From NCBI GenBank assembly GCA_030524745.1, contig JAUNGC010000012.1:1-64000 (forward strand): DNA of 64,000 nucleotides. Reading direction: 5' to 3'. The translations under genes and the position numbers were made by a program. This DNA comes from Eubacteriales bacterium (GTDB taxonomy: Bacteria > Bacillota > Clostridia > Lachnospirales > Lachnospiraceae). Of the stretch, positions 45,239 through 53,580 are shown in pieces. The notes below the pieces were generated by a model, which searched no databases, had not been told where the DNA came from, and saw only the letters and a list, made by a program, of their open reading frames with translations. Position 1 is the first letter of the stretch. Every line of letters starts with the position of its first letter.

Positions 45239-46150
45239 ATGGAGAAATATTCATTTCGGCATCAGGGGGATCAGGGGCAGAGAGGGCAGAATGTTTCGTC
45301 CGGAGCCGTAACGGCTTCCTCTCAATTCAATCAGAGAGATGTTTTGCTGAGACGTAAGAAAGAAGTCTCCAAAATGATAAAAGGATTGGATGCAGCCCAG
45401 GAAAAAAACATGGCGGATTACAGGTATGCGTTGAGAAGCTGCAGTGCGCAGTGGAAAGAACTGCGTTGCTGTCAGCCGGAGTATAAAAAACAAAATCTGG
45501 TGCTGGAAGCTTATTACCAGAGAGGAAAGCTGATGGATTATCTGGAAGAGGTCGTGAAATACGCTTATGCGGACGTCCGTCCCGCAGATACGGCGGAAAA
45601 GCTGGCTGTGAAGGGTTACAGCAATTACCTTTTCGTTCTGAAAAGCCTCTTTGATGGACTGCGGGAAAAATATGACGCTTTTGAAGAACCCGGGGAACAG
45701 GAAGATAAAACGCCGATTCAAAGCTTTCTGATGAATGAGTGCAGAAGCAATCCTTTTTATGACGAGTGGTTCGCGCTCACAGACAGGATACGGGAGTTGC
45801 TTGAAAAGGGGAAAATACGTCCCTTAAGCGCCCAGGAGTGCGCGCCGGTTTTCGGAGAACTGGATGTGACGGAATATACGCTGAGACGGGATCACGAAAA
45901 ACTGACCGTATATCTTCGGGAAAAACAGCGCGCCATCCGTAACAGGATCGTAAAAATGAAGCAGGAGAGCGAACGCGGAAAAGCGCTGTATGAAGCCCTT
46001 TTACAGGTATTGACGCCGGAATTGTTTGATAAGATGGATCCGGATACGCTCGAAGCGGAGCAAATGAGCATAGAACAGATCCGGGACCAATACCGTGCTC
46101 TTGCAGACCGGATCAATGAAACAATTCTGCTCCGGTTTCCCAGAGCATAA
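45239..46150 (+). CDS. Hypothetical coiled-coil cluster protein (303 aa)
   Basis: Not recognised. The start is Gln/Gly/Arg-rich and polar (YSFRHQGDQGQRGQN). The rest is almost entirely helical and charged, with a likely coiled coil near 200-250 (HEKLTVYLREKQRAIRNRIV). A conserved Cys pair (SCSAQWKELRCCQPEY) is visible near 68-80. AAAGGAGAG precedes ATG 45239, which is one base after the previous stop, so translation is coupled. Possibly a co-chaperone or adaptor for the Hsp70-like protein encoded next. Confidence 0.68.
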   Translation: MEKYSFRHQGDQGQRGQNVSSGAVTASSQFNQRDVLLRRKKEVSKMIKGLDAAQEKNMADYRYALRSCSAQWKELRCCQPEYKKQNLVLEAYYQRGKLMDYLEEVVKYAYADVRPADTAEKLAVKGYSNYLFVLKSLFDGLREKYDAFEEPGEQEDKTPIQSFLMNECRSNPFYDEWFALTDRIRELLEKGKIRPLSAQECAPVFGELDVTEYTLRRDHEKLTVYLREKQRAIRNRIVKMKQESERGKALYEALLQVLTPELFDKMDPDTLEAEQMSIEQIRDQYRALADRINETILLRFPRA

Positions 46151-46190
46151 CGTCGGAAAGCACAGATAGAAAAGGCAGGAGGTAATTATC

Positions 46191-48173
46191 ATGCAAAAAA
46201 CATTGGGGCTGGATTTTGGACACTGCGAAGTAGCCATGTCTTTGACAATGGAGGGAAAGAAACCGGAAAATCTGATCCTTGACGGCAATAAAGAAAAAGT
46301 GATACCTGCGCAGATTGCTTTGACAGATGCTCAGATTCATATGTTGGCTGAGGGAAAATGGGACTGCCAGACGTTGGAAAAACTGGGCGAGATCGCAATT
46401 GGTAATGAGGCTGATCCGAAAAACGATGAGAATATGGATTCCTGCACCTTTATGTACTTCAAAAAAGCCCCGGCGTTTTTTCAGGAGATTTTTGAGAACA
46501 AGGTGCCGCGCGGCGCGTTGATGGCGGCTTATCTTTATCAGTTGATGAAACAGGTATTTGACTATAATCCTGATTATCTCGATCCGGAAGACCGCGGGAA
46601 TATCAGCCTGGTGGTTGGATGTCCCACAACACGGGAATGGACCGGCGAGGAGGAAATGAGACAATATAAGGATCTGATCTGCAGCGCCGTCGGGATTTCC
46701 AACGTCAGCATTATTCCGGAGTCCCGTGCCGCCATGTTCAGCAGCATTGAAAGCACCCAGTCCTGCATTTCGGCCGGCAACGGCGCGGTGGTTTTCGACT
46801 TTGGTTCCTCCACTGCCGACTGTACTTACATGCTTGCCGGACGCCGGTGCATTGAATATAGCTGGCGTTTGGGCGCGCAGGAAATTGAGTCCCAGATGGC
46901 AAACGTTGCATTTGAAGGGCAGAAACCCTCGCTTCGTTCCCGGATTTATGTCACCAGCCAGTTGCGCAGACAGAAAGAATTATATTATAACGGTTCCTTC
47001 GGTCCGAAAGGACAGCGCCTTTTTTATGATACGGTAGATCGGGACGGACAGGATATCGAGGCATATATCCGTGTCAATGACGAGCAGATGGGGCAGGTCG
47101 TCAACGGAGAGGAACATGAGATCGGGATTCTCTGTGACAGCGATCAATTCCGGGCAGGCACCTGGATGCAGCTATGCCGTGAATTTTTCCGGACGGCAAA
47201 GGAGATCATGGACGAGGAAGAACTTCCCTGCGCCAATATCGTTCTTACCGGCGGAGCCAGCAAGATGGCGTTTGTCCGGAATTTGTGCCGCGAAATTTTC
47301 GGGGAGAACGTTAAGATCCATGTGGAAAAAAATCCGAGTTTCAGCGTCGCCAACGGCTTAGGGTGGGTCAGCGCCATTGATGCGCGGGTGCCCGCCATAG
47401 CGGGCAAGACAGAGACGGAAATTTTGTCAAACCGTAATATTGCGGTGGAAAGTCTGGTGCAGAACATCGCTGCGGAACTGCAGAAGGTGGTGGCGGAAGT
47501 TATTTCCCAGACAGCAGATAAATGGGCGGCAGAACCGGGTGAACATTCCGTGTCCGAACTGATTGAAATGGCGAAGGCGGAGATGGATACCGGGGAGAGA
47601 AGAGAGCAAATTAAGAAGATCATAGACAGTCAACTCAATTCCTGGCGGAATTCTTTCCAGGAGGCGGTGCAGAAATGCGTGAATGCAAACAGCGGCGAAC
47701 TGATGACGGATAAGATTGCTGAGGGCGTCGTTTTGACGAAGGATGTCTGGAAATATATCAGCGACGATTCGCTTTACGGCAGCGTCAGCCTGGACGACCT
47801 TTTAAAAGGCATTAATATGAACGGTCTGCTGAACAAGACGCTTCAGGTGGTAGCCGGATACCTCACGATGTGCATCCTTCTTGTGGCCCTGCCGGGTATC
47901 GGTCTCTTTGCCTTGCTGGCCGCCTGGCTTGCGGGAAAACTCACAGGCGACTTTTTAAATCGCCGGAGTATCACGCAGCTTAGGGATCAGGCGCACCGCG
48001 AAAGCATGAAGCCCAAGATCAAGAGTTCCGTCAGCAACGGGAAAGTCCTGAAAGAACTGACGAAATCCGTTTCCGAGCAGTTTAAAGAAATGGAGAAAAA
48101 CTATTCTGAAATGGTCGGCAATACTGTTCGGATCGCTTATGAGGTCGTGACCCTGAAGCATTTTCAAATATGA
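46191..48173 (+). CDS. Hsp70/actin-fold ATPase with C-terminal membrane segment
   Basis: A 660-residue protein. The actin/Hsp70 nucleotide fold is clear: phosphate loop 1 GLDFGHCEVA (about 6-15), phosphate loop 2 VVFDFGSSTADCTYM (about 199-213), and the adenosine motif IVLTGGASKMAFVRNL (about 349-364). Unlike DnaK there is no beta-sandwich substrate domain. The C-terminal 270 residues are helical and include a hydrophobic hairpin (about 550-583, YLTMCILLVALPGIGLFALL) near the end. This suggests a membrane-associated ATPase that uses its helical tail to bind partners. AGGAGG precedes ATG 46191. Its place between the coiled-coil protein and the Ycf46-like ATPase supports a shared complex. Confidence 0.82.
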   Translation: MQKTLGLDFGHCEVAMSLTMEGKKPENLILDGNKEKVIPAQIALTDAQIHMLAEGKWDCQTLEKLGEIAIGNEADPKNDENMDSCTFMYFKKAPAFFQEIFENKVPRGALMAAYLYQLMKQVFDYNPDYLDPEDRGNISLVVGCPTTREWTGEEEMRQYKDLICSAVGISNVSIIPESRAAMFSSIESTQSCISAGNGAVVFDFGSSTADCTYMLAGRRCIEYSWRLGAQEIESQMANVAFEGQKPSLRSRIYVTSQLRRQKELYYNGSFGPKGQRLFYDTVDRDGQDIEAYIRVNDEQMGQVVNGEEHEIGILCDSDQFRAGTWMQLCREFFRTAKEIMDEEELPCANIVLTGGASKMAFVRNLCREIFGENVKIHVEKNPSFSVANGLGWVSAIDARVPAIAGKTETEILSNRNIAVESLVQNIAAELQKVVAEVISQTADKWAAEPGEHSVSELIEMAKAEMDTGERREQIKKIIDSQLNSWRNSFQEAVQKCVNANSGELMTDKIAEGVVLTKDVWKYISDDSLYGSVSLDDLLKGINMNGLLNKTLQVVAGYLTMCILLVALPGIGLFALLAAWLAGKLTGDFLNRRSITQLRDQAHRESMKPKIKSSVSNGKVLKELTKSVSEQFKEMEKNYSEMVGNTVRIAYEVVTLKHFQI

Positions 48174-48184
48174 GGTGAGAGTTT

Positions 48185-49996
48185 ATGGCACAAAATGTGG
48201 TGGAAAAGGTGCTGCGGCGCTGTGAAAGCGCCCTGCGTGCCCGCATTCCGATCATTTATATTAAGACGGATTCTGACAGGCTGATTCAGCAGATCGTGGA
48301 TTCCGACCGGCTGGTGCTGCGCATCCGCAAATTCGGCGCCATGGGAAAACGTCCGGAACGTGAATACCGGACGGATGAAAACTATGTCAGAGAAAAGCCG
48401 GCGAATCATCTGACGGAGGACATTGGTCTGAAAAAGTCCTGGCTGCTCTGGGATTATCCGCGGATTTGTACATACAAGGTGCCGAAGGAGTGGAAAAATC
48501 AGGAAGGCTATGAAGCTTATATTATGGCCCATGAGGATCCGTGCAGCCGGCAATATGAGATTTTGCAGAACAGCGTAGTTATTCTCTATTCCTCCCAGGT
48601 ACAACTGTCACCCATGATGCAGGCATATACAGAGATCATCGAGGTGGATTATCCCGGCGCGGAAGAAATCCGCAACCTGATTCTGAATATGGCGAAGCTT
48701 TTCGGTGACGATTATCTGGAAATAGACGAGATGTATCAGAGCCGTCTTTGCAGCGAATTTTCCGGACTGACCACGGATGAGATCGACGTTACCATGCGCA
48801 GAATCCTTTCTGTGCCCACGCAGACGCCGTCGGCTTCTCCGCTGCTTGACGAGGCGGCAGTGATGGACATCATCCGCCGGCGGAAGGAGCAGAAGATGGA
48901 AACCAGCGTGCTGGAACTGTGCAAACAGCCCGGCAGCAGCATCGGCGGGATGGATAAACTCCGCAATTGGCTCAGCGCACAGAAATCCGCGCTGGAAAAC
49001 GCGGAAATACTGCGCCGCAGGAAAGGCATTCTTCCGCCCAAGGGCGTGCTGCTGTGCGGTATTCCGGGCTGCGGAAAGTCCGAAGCCGCCAAGCTTACCG
49101 CCCAGGAATTCGGCCTGCCGCTTCTGAAAATGGACATGGGAAGGCTGATGGATAAATATCAGGGAGAATCAGAGCGGAATATGACGGAAGCCCTGCGCAT
49201 GGCGGAAGCTATGTCTCCGTGCGTGTTGTGGATTGATGAATTGGAAAAGGGGTTTGGCGGAGCCGGAACCGACAATGACTCTTCCTCTTTCAAGCGGATG
49301 TTTGCCACAATGCTGGGCTGGATGCAGGACAATACCAGGCCGGTATTCATTTTTGCAACGGCAAATAACATTGGAGGACTGCCGAAAGAGTTTTTCAGGA
49401 GCGGCCGGTTTGACGCTCTTTTTGCGGTGTATCTTCCGCTGATGCAGGAGTGTGTGCAGATTTTTAAAGCATGTATGAACCGTTATAAATTGGAGAGCGG
49501 AGAATCCCTGTTTGAACCCGGTTGCGATGACGATGACCTTTTGGAGTATGTGATCGATACCTGCCTGGTATCCCCGAAACGTCCCCGTATTGTTGTCGGG
49601 GCGGATATTCAGAAGATCGTGAATATTACTGTCCGTGGGCTGGGCGGCCAGGAACGGATCAGCCGGAAGCAGTGGCGAACCGCTTTGATCCGCACATGCA
49701 GCGATCCTGATGTAGGGGTATACGGGGACGGGGAAGAAAATGTGGACAGCATTGCCGTCAGTTATTGCAGAATGCTGCGAAAGGGTTTGCAGTCAACCTC
49801 CGATCGGGTCTTGTTTTCCACAGAGGATTATCAGCCCCGGAATGCGAAAGATAAGAAGAATATTCTGGTGAAGTCTGACTCCGACAGCTTTACCAATGCC
49901 TATGACAGAGCGGTGTATGATATGCTGCTGGAACGGATCAACGAGATGGCCCCGGAAGTGGAGGAAATGGAACGCAGACAGGTGCTGATGAGGTGA
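48185..49996 (+). CDS. Ycf46-like AAA+ ATPase
   Basis: A 603-residue protein. The N-terminal 250 residues resemble the divergent first domain of Ycf46-type proteins (RARIPIIYIKTDSDRLIQQI; ENSVVILYSSQVQLSPMMQA). The AAA+ module has Walker A GIPGCGKS (about 292-299), the family-typical LPLLKMDMGRLMDKYQGESE, Walker B CVLWIDELEKGFGG, and sensor 1/arginine region PVFIFATANNI and FFRSGRFD. Ycf46 relatives are poorly understood ATPases; some regulate carbon metabolism. It starts 11 bases after the Hsp70-like gene with GAGGTGAGAG as SD. It is the second AAA+ motor of the cluster. Confidence 0.87.
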   Translation: MAQNVVEKVLRRCESALRARIPIIYIKTDSDRLIQQIVDSDRLVLRIRKFGAMGKRPEREYRTDENYVREKPANHLTEDIGLKKSWLLWDYPRICTYKVPKEWKNQEGYEAYIMAHEDPCSRQYEILQNSVVILYSSQVQLSPMMQAYTEIIEVDYPGAEEIRNLILNMAKLFGDDYLEIDEMYQSRLCSEFSGLTTDEIDVTMRRILSVPTQTPSASPLLDEAAVMDIIRRRKEQKMETSVLELCKQPGSSIGGMDKLRNWLSAQKSALENAEILRRRKGILPPKGVLLCGIPGCGKSEAAKLTAQEFGLPLLKMDMGRLMDKYQGESERNMTEALRMAEAMSPCVLWIDELEKGFGGAGTDNDSSSFKRMFATMLGWMQDNTRPVFIFATANNIGGLPKEFFRSGRFDALFAVYLPLMQECVQIFKACMNRYKLESGESLFEPGCDDDDLLEYVIDTCLVSPKRPRIVVGADIQKIVNITVRGLGGQERISRKQWRTALIRTCSDPDVGVYGDGEENVDSIAVSYCRMLRKGLQSTSDRVLFSTEDYQPRNAKDKKNILVKSDSDSFTNAYDRAVYDMLLERINEMAPEVEEMERRQVLMR

Positions 49997-50014
49997 TAAT
50001 ATTATGTTAGTGAA

Positions 50015-50299
50015 ATGAAAAATCTGAGCCCCAAGGTGCGCAGGTGGGTCATGGACTGGTATTTCGGCGCCGGATATCCTGCAGATATCATAGAAGGCGT
50101 AACCGTGCAAATGCTTGTGGAAGAAGCAGGGTTAAAGCCGATGAATGCCTTTATTGCGATGGATTGGCTGATGAAGGATCCGGAAGCGGCGAAGTTTGCG
50201 CTGACCCATGTGAAATCCTCTGCAATAGAGGAGGCGGAAAACACAACGGACATACTCCCGGAAGACTCCGTTCCGGATGAGGCGATTGAGGATGTTTGA
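50015..50299 (+). CDS. Last gene of the cluster, hypothetical (94 aa)
   Basis: A small helical protein, not recognised (LSPKVRRWVMDWYFGAGYPA; an acidic tail follows). ATG 50015 has no SD of its own. A four-codon minicistron (ATG 50004, behind AGGTGA, encoding MLVK) ends in a TGA that overlaps this ATG, so the gene is probably translated by termination-reinitiation. The repeat copy 2 starts about 15 bases after its stop. Confidence 0.62.
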   Translation: MKNLSPKVRRWVMDWYFGAGYPADIIEGVTVQMLVEEAGLKPMNAFIAMDWLMKDPEAAKFALTHVKSSAIEEAENTTDILPEDSVPDEAIEDV

Positions 50300-50410
50300 C
50301 AGGGGTTTTGCCGATGATCAGAGGAATTCTACGCGGCGGGCAAGTATGATATTGAACCGAAGAAAAGATTCATTGACCAAAAGGAACATAAACAGATGCA
50401 GTTACATCAG

Positions 50411-50435
50411 GAAGGCCGCGTTAGCGGTCTTTTTT
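50411..50435 (+). terminator. Terminator downstream of the cluster
   Basis: AAGGCCGC and GCGGTCTT pair (one G-U) around GTTA, followed by a T-run. It is the copy-2 version of the XRE terminator and now ends the long operon. Confidence 0.75.
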
Positions 50436-50444
50436 AATTAAAAC

Positions 50445-50472
50445 TTGTATTTTGCCCGGAAACTGATATACT
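50445..50472 (+). promoter_or_regulatory. Promoter of the intact rpn gene
   Basis: TTGTAT and TATACT are 16 bp apart, about 160 bases before the start, giving a long leader shared with copy 1. Confidence 0.6.
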
Positions 50473-50631
50473 GATTTTAATACCTGTTTTACAGGATGGA
50501 ATCTGAATCTTTGGAAATTCTGTTACGCCGGAAATCATGACATGATCTAATTCCGCGCTTCGTTGATCTTCACCGGGCATTCACCCGTATTTCCAATTCG
50601 TTCAGGAAAAATTCAATAAGGAGGGCGATGA

Positions 50632-51633
50632 ATGGGGAAGAAGAACAATGTTCTTGCCTGGTATCTGAACAAGCCGTCGGTATTTGCGGACTTTTGTAAT
50701 GGCTGTTTATATGAAGGAGAGAAAACGGTGCTGCCGGAAGAACTGGCGGAAGTTCAAAAGGCAAATGACGAGGTAATGCGTGACCGGAACGGTAGGCTGT
50801 TGAAAAAGGGGCGCGAGAGGGATGTCGTAAAACTGCTGCGTAAAAATCATCATTTTGTGATGATTGCAGTGGAAAATCAGGACAAGATCAATTACTGTAT
50901 GCCGCTGCGGTGTATGGAGTACGATGTTGCGGATTTCGTAAAACAGCTTCGGAGACTTAAGAACCGCCATAAGGAGGAGGGTGGTCTGGAAACGGCGGAG
51001 GAATATTTATCGGGAATGAAAGAGACGGACAGGCTGATCCCGATTGTGACGATTCTTTTTTATCATGGAAAAGGAAAATGGAACGCGGCCATGCGGTTGA
51101 AAGATATGCTGGATCCGATTGGTATGGACCAGAGACTGCGGCGGCTTGCGACGGATTACCGGATGAGGGTAGTGAATCTGGAGGATCTGAAAGAAGAATA
51201 CTTTGAAACGGGCCTACGGGAACTGATCGGAATGATGAAGCGCAGGGAAAGTAAGGAAGAAATGAGGAAGTATTATGAGAATAACAGGGAACGTTTTTGT
51301 AATATGGACGAAGATACTTACGATTTACTTTGTACCATGCTGGATCTCAGGTCGTTGTCGGGGAAAAAGAAAATATACAGAGATGCAGAGAAGGAGACGG
51401 TGGATATGTGTAAAGCATTTGACGATTTGGTAAAAGAAAGCGAAATGCGTGGAGAGGAGCGCGGAAAAAGGCTTGGAGAAAAGCAAGGGGAAAAACGAGG
51501 GGAAAAGCGTGGTGAGGAGAAACTCGCCAGCCTGATAGAAAAATTAGTGCAGGACGGCAGAATGGCCGATATTTTAGCTGTATCCCAAAATGCGCAGAAG
51601 CGTAAAAAAATGTATCAGGAATATGGAATCTGA
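50632..51633 (+). CDS. Rpn-family recombination-promoting nuclease / putative transposase
   Basis: A 333-residue PD-(D/E)XK-type nuclease of the Rpn (YhgA-like) family, whose members stimulate RecA-independent recombination. The core contains GRERDVVKLLRKNHHFVMIA and VENQDKINYCMPLRCMEYDV, with the expected acidic and Gln residues. The middle contains IPIVTILFYHGKGKWNAAMR. The C-terminus ends in GEKR/GEER tandem repeats and the tail KKMYQEYGI. AAGGAGGGCG precedes ATG 50632. It is the complete version of the remnant at 31710. Confidence 0.88.
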   Translation: MGKKNNVLAWYLNKPSVFADFCNGCLYEGEKTVLPEELAEVQKANDEVMRDRNGRLLKKGRERDVVKLLRKNHHFVMIAVENQDKINYCMPLRCMEYDVADFVKQLRRLKNRHKEEGGLETAEEYLSGMKETDRLIPIVTILFYHGKGKWNAAMRLKDMLDPIGMDQRLRRLATDYRMRVVNLEDLKEEYFETGLRELIGMMKRRESKEEMRKYYENNRERFCNMDEDTYDLLCTMLDLRSLSGKKKIYRDAEKETVDMCKAFDDLVKESEMRGEERGKRLGEKQGEKRGEKRGEEKLASLIEKLVQDGRMADILAVSQNAQKRKKMYQEYGI

Positions 51634-51830
51634 AGTATGAGAAGGGGAAGATATTCGGATACCGGCGTTTAGGCTGAAACGGAATCTCGAAACGGAGATA
51701 AGCGCTCTTGGCATTTGTTTATGGCAATCGAGGGTACTTTATGTTATACTCATTACAGAGCCGGCGCACAGCCATAAATAGCCCTGCAAAATCATATACT
51801 TAGTAAGATGGAACGAATAAGGAATATGAT

Positions 51831-53165
51831 ATGCAGTTGGTAAACAGGGTGGTGCAGATACTGTGCGATTTTTTGTGGAGTTTCCCCATGCTCGTGCTTT
51901 TGATGGGAACGCATTTGTACTTTACGATTCGTCTCGGATTCATCCAGAGAAAAGTGCCGCAGGGAATCCGGATGAGTTTTTCAAAAGAGAACAGGGACGG
52001 CGAAGGATTTTCGCCATATGCGGCGCTGGCGACGGCGTTGGCCGCCACGATCGGAACCGGAAATATCGTCGGTATTTCCACGGCGATTGCCATTGGCGGG
52101 CCGGGCGCTTTGTTCTGGTGCTGGATCAGCGGACTTTTCGGAATGGCGACCTGCTATGCGGAATGCTTTCTGTCGGCAAAGTATCGGGTGCGCGGACCGC
52201 AGGGAATGCTGAGCGGGGGTCCGATGTATGTGATGGAGCATGTGCTGCACCGGAAGGGCATGGCGGTTCTGTTTGCATTTTTCGCGGTGGTCGCAGCGCT
52301 CAGTGTGGGAAGCAGCGTGCAGGCCCATGCGCTGACTGCGGCGGTGACAGAGCATATTGACGTATCTCCTCATCTGGTGGGGATTCTGGCAGCGATGCTC
52401 GCAGGGAGCGTACTGGTGGGCGGCGCGAAGAAGACGGCAAAGGTGTGTACTTATCTGGTGCCTGTCATGAGCCTGATTTATCTGGGCGGCTGCTTTTATG
52501 TGATTGTGAAAAATGTTTCATATCTGCCGCAGACTTTTCTGGCGATTCTGGGATCGGCTTTTTCTTCCCGATCCTTCATCGGTGGCGTGGCCGGAACGGC
52601 GGTAATGACCGGCATACGGGTGGGAATGGCGAAGGGACTGTTCACCAATGAAGCGGGCATGGGTTCCATGCCGATGACTGCGGCGGCAGCGGACGCGGCT
52701 TCTCCGGTGAAGCAGGGCGTTGTTTCCATGACAGGGATTTTCTGGGACACCATCGTGATGTGCGCGATCACGGGCATTGCAATTTTAAGCGATATGATCC
52801 GGAATCCGGCGCCGTACCGCTATGCGTCTGCGGATGAATACTGCTTTGTGGCTTTTATGGGACTGCCTTTCGCGGGGGATAAGATGCTTTCCGTCTGTCT
52901 GGTGCTGTTTGCGTTTGCGACCATCATCGGATGGAGTTTTTATGGGGAATGTGCGGCGCGCTATTTGTGGGGAGAGAGAGGAACCAGAGTCTTTGAAGTG
53001 GTCTATATGGTTTTTGTGTATCTGGGCTCGGTGCTGTCCCTGCAACTGGTCTGGAATCTGTCGGATCTGGCAAACGCCTGTATGGCCATACCCAACCTCA
53101 TTTGTCTGTGGATGCTTCGCAAGGTGATCACGGCGCAGACCCGCGGGAGTGATAAAATAAAGTGA
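51831..53165 (+). CDS. Alanine/glycine:sodium symporter (AGCS family)
   Basis: A 444-residue transporter with about ten helices. The family signature region ATALAATIGTGNIVGISTAI is near residues 65-84, and GGPGALFWCWISGLFGMATC follows. The later segments NEAGMGSMPMTAAAADAASP and FATIIGWSFYGECAARYLWG fit AGCS proteins that import alanine or glycine with Na+. The SD before ATG 51831 is modest (AAGGAAT). A short A/T-rich terminator follows. A possible -10 (TATACT near 51753) lies upstream, but no good -35 is seen. Confidence 0.93.
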   Translation: MQLVNRVVQILCDFLWSFPMLVLLMGTHLYFTIRLGFIQRKVPQGIRMSFSKENRDGEGFSPYAALATALAATIGTGNIVGISTAIAIGGPGALFWCWISGLFGMATCYAECFLSAKYRVRGPQGMLSGGPMYVMEHVLHRKGMAVLFAFFAVVAALSVGSSVQAHALTAAVTEHIDVSPHLVGILAAMLAGSVLVGGAKKTAKVCTYLVPVMSLIYLGGCFYVIVKNVSYLPQTFLAILGSAFSSRSFIGGVAGTAVMTGIRVGMAKGLFTNEAGMGSMPMTAAAADAASPVKQGVVSMTGIFWDTIVMCAITGIAILSDMIRNPAPYRYASADEYCFVAFMGLPFAGDKMLSVCLVLFAFATIIGWSFYGECAARYLWGERGTRVFEVVYMVFVYLGSVLSLQLVWNLSDLANACMAIPNLICLWMLRKVITAQTRGSDKIK

Positions 53166-53180
53166 AAAGCTTTATTTTTT
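53154..53180 (+). terminator. Terminator overlapping the symporter stop
   Basis: AAAATAAAG pairs with CTTTATTTT, followed by T. The stem begins within the last codons of the symporter gene. Confidence 0.65.
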
Positions 53181-53226
53181 CGGAAAAATGGTAACGATAA
53201 GAAAAAAGATAAAGGAGAGAAAAATT

Positions 53227-53535
53227 ATGGCAAAACAATTTACGGCAGCAAATTTTGAAACAGAGGTATTACAGGCGGCGGGGCCTGTATTGGTGGACTT
53301 CTGGGCAACCTGGTGTATGCCCTGCAGGATGCAGGGGCCTGCGATCGATAAGCTTGCGGCGGAAGGCTACAACGTCGGGAAAGTGAATGTGGATGAAGAA
53401 AATGAATTGGCGGCTCAGTTTCATGTTATGAACATTCCGACTCTGATCATCTTCAAGGGCGGCAAAGAGGTTGACCGCATGGTGGGCACGCAGAGCAGGG
53501 ATGTTCTGGCGCAGAAGCTGGACAGTTATAAGTAA
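53227..53535 (+). CDS. trxA: Thioredoxin with CMPC active site
   Basis: A 102-residue thioredoxin. The active site is Cys30-Met-Pro-Cys33 (FWATWCMPCRM) in place of the usual CGPC; a bulky residue at that site usually shifts redox potential or partner choice. The cis-Pro loop NIPTLIIFKGGK is intact. AAAGGAGAG precedes ATG 53227. It lies 45 bases before the CbiG-like gene and may be cotranscribed with it. Confidence 0.93.
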   Translation: MAKQFTAANFETEVLQAAGPVLVDFWATWCMPCRMQGPAIDKLAAEGYNVGKVNVDEENELAAQFHVMNIPTLIIFKGGKEVDRMVGTQSRDVLAQKLDSYK

Positions 53536-53580
53536 AAGTAAAACGGGAAGATAAAGGCGGTTGCAGCGGGGGATTCGGAC

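Larger units (their letters stand above)
50314..51633 (+). repeat. Direct repeat, copy 2 (XRE 3' remnant + complete rpn)
   Basis: Same orientation as 31391-32056. It begins with about 60 bases matching the 3' end of the XRE gene, with a one-base deletion that breaks the frame, then repeats the terminator, promoter and leader. The non-coding part fills the 332-base gap before the rpn gene. The copies bracket about 19 kb. Confidence 0.9.
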
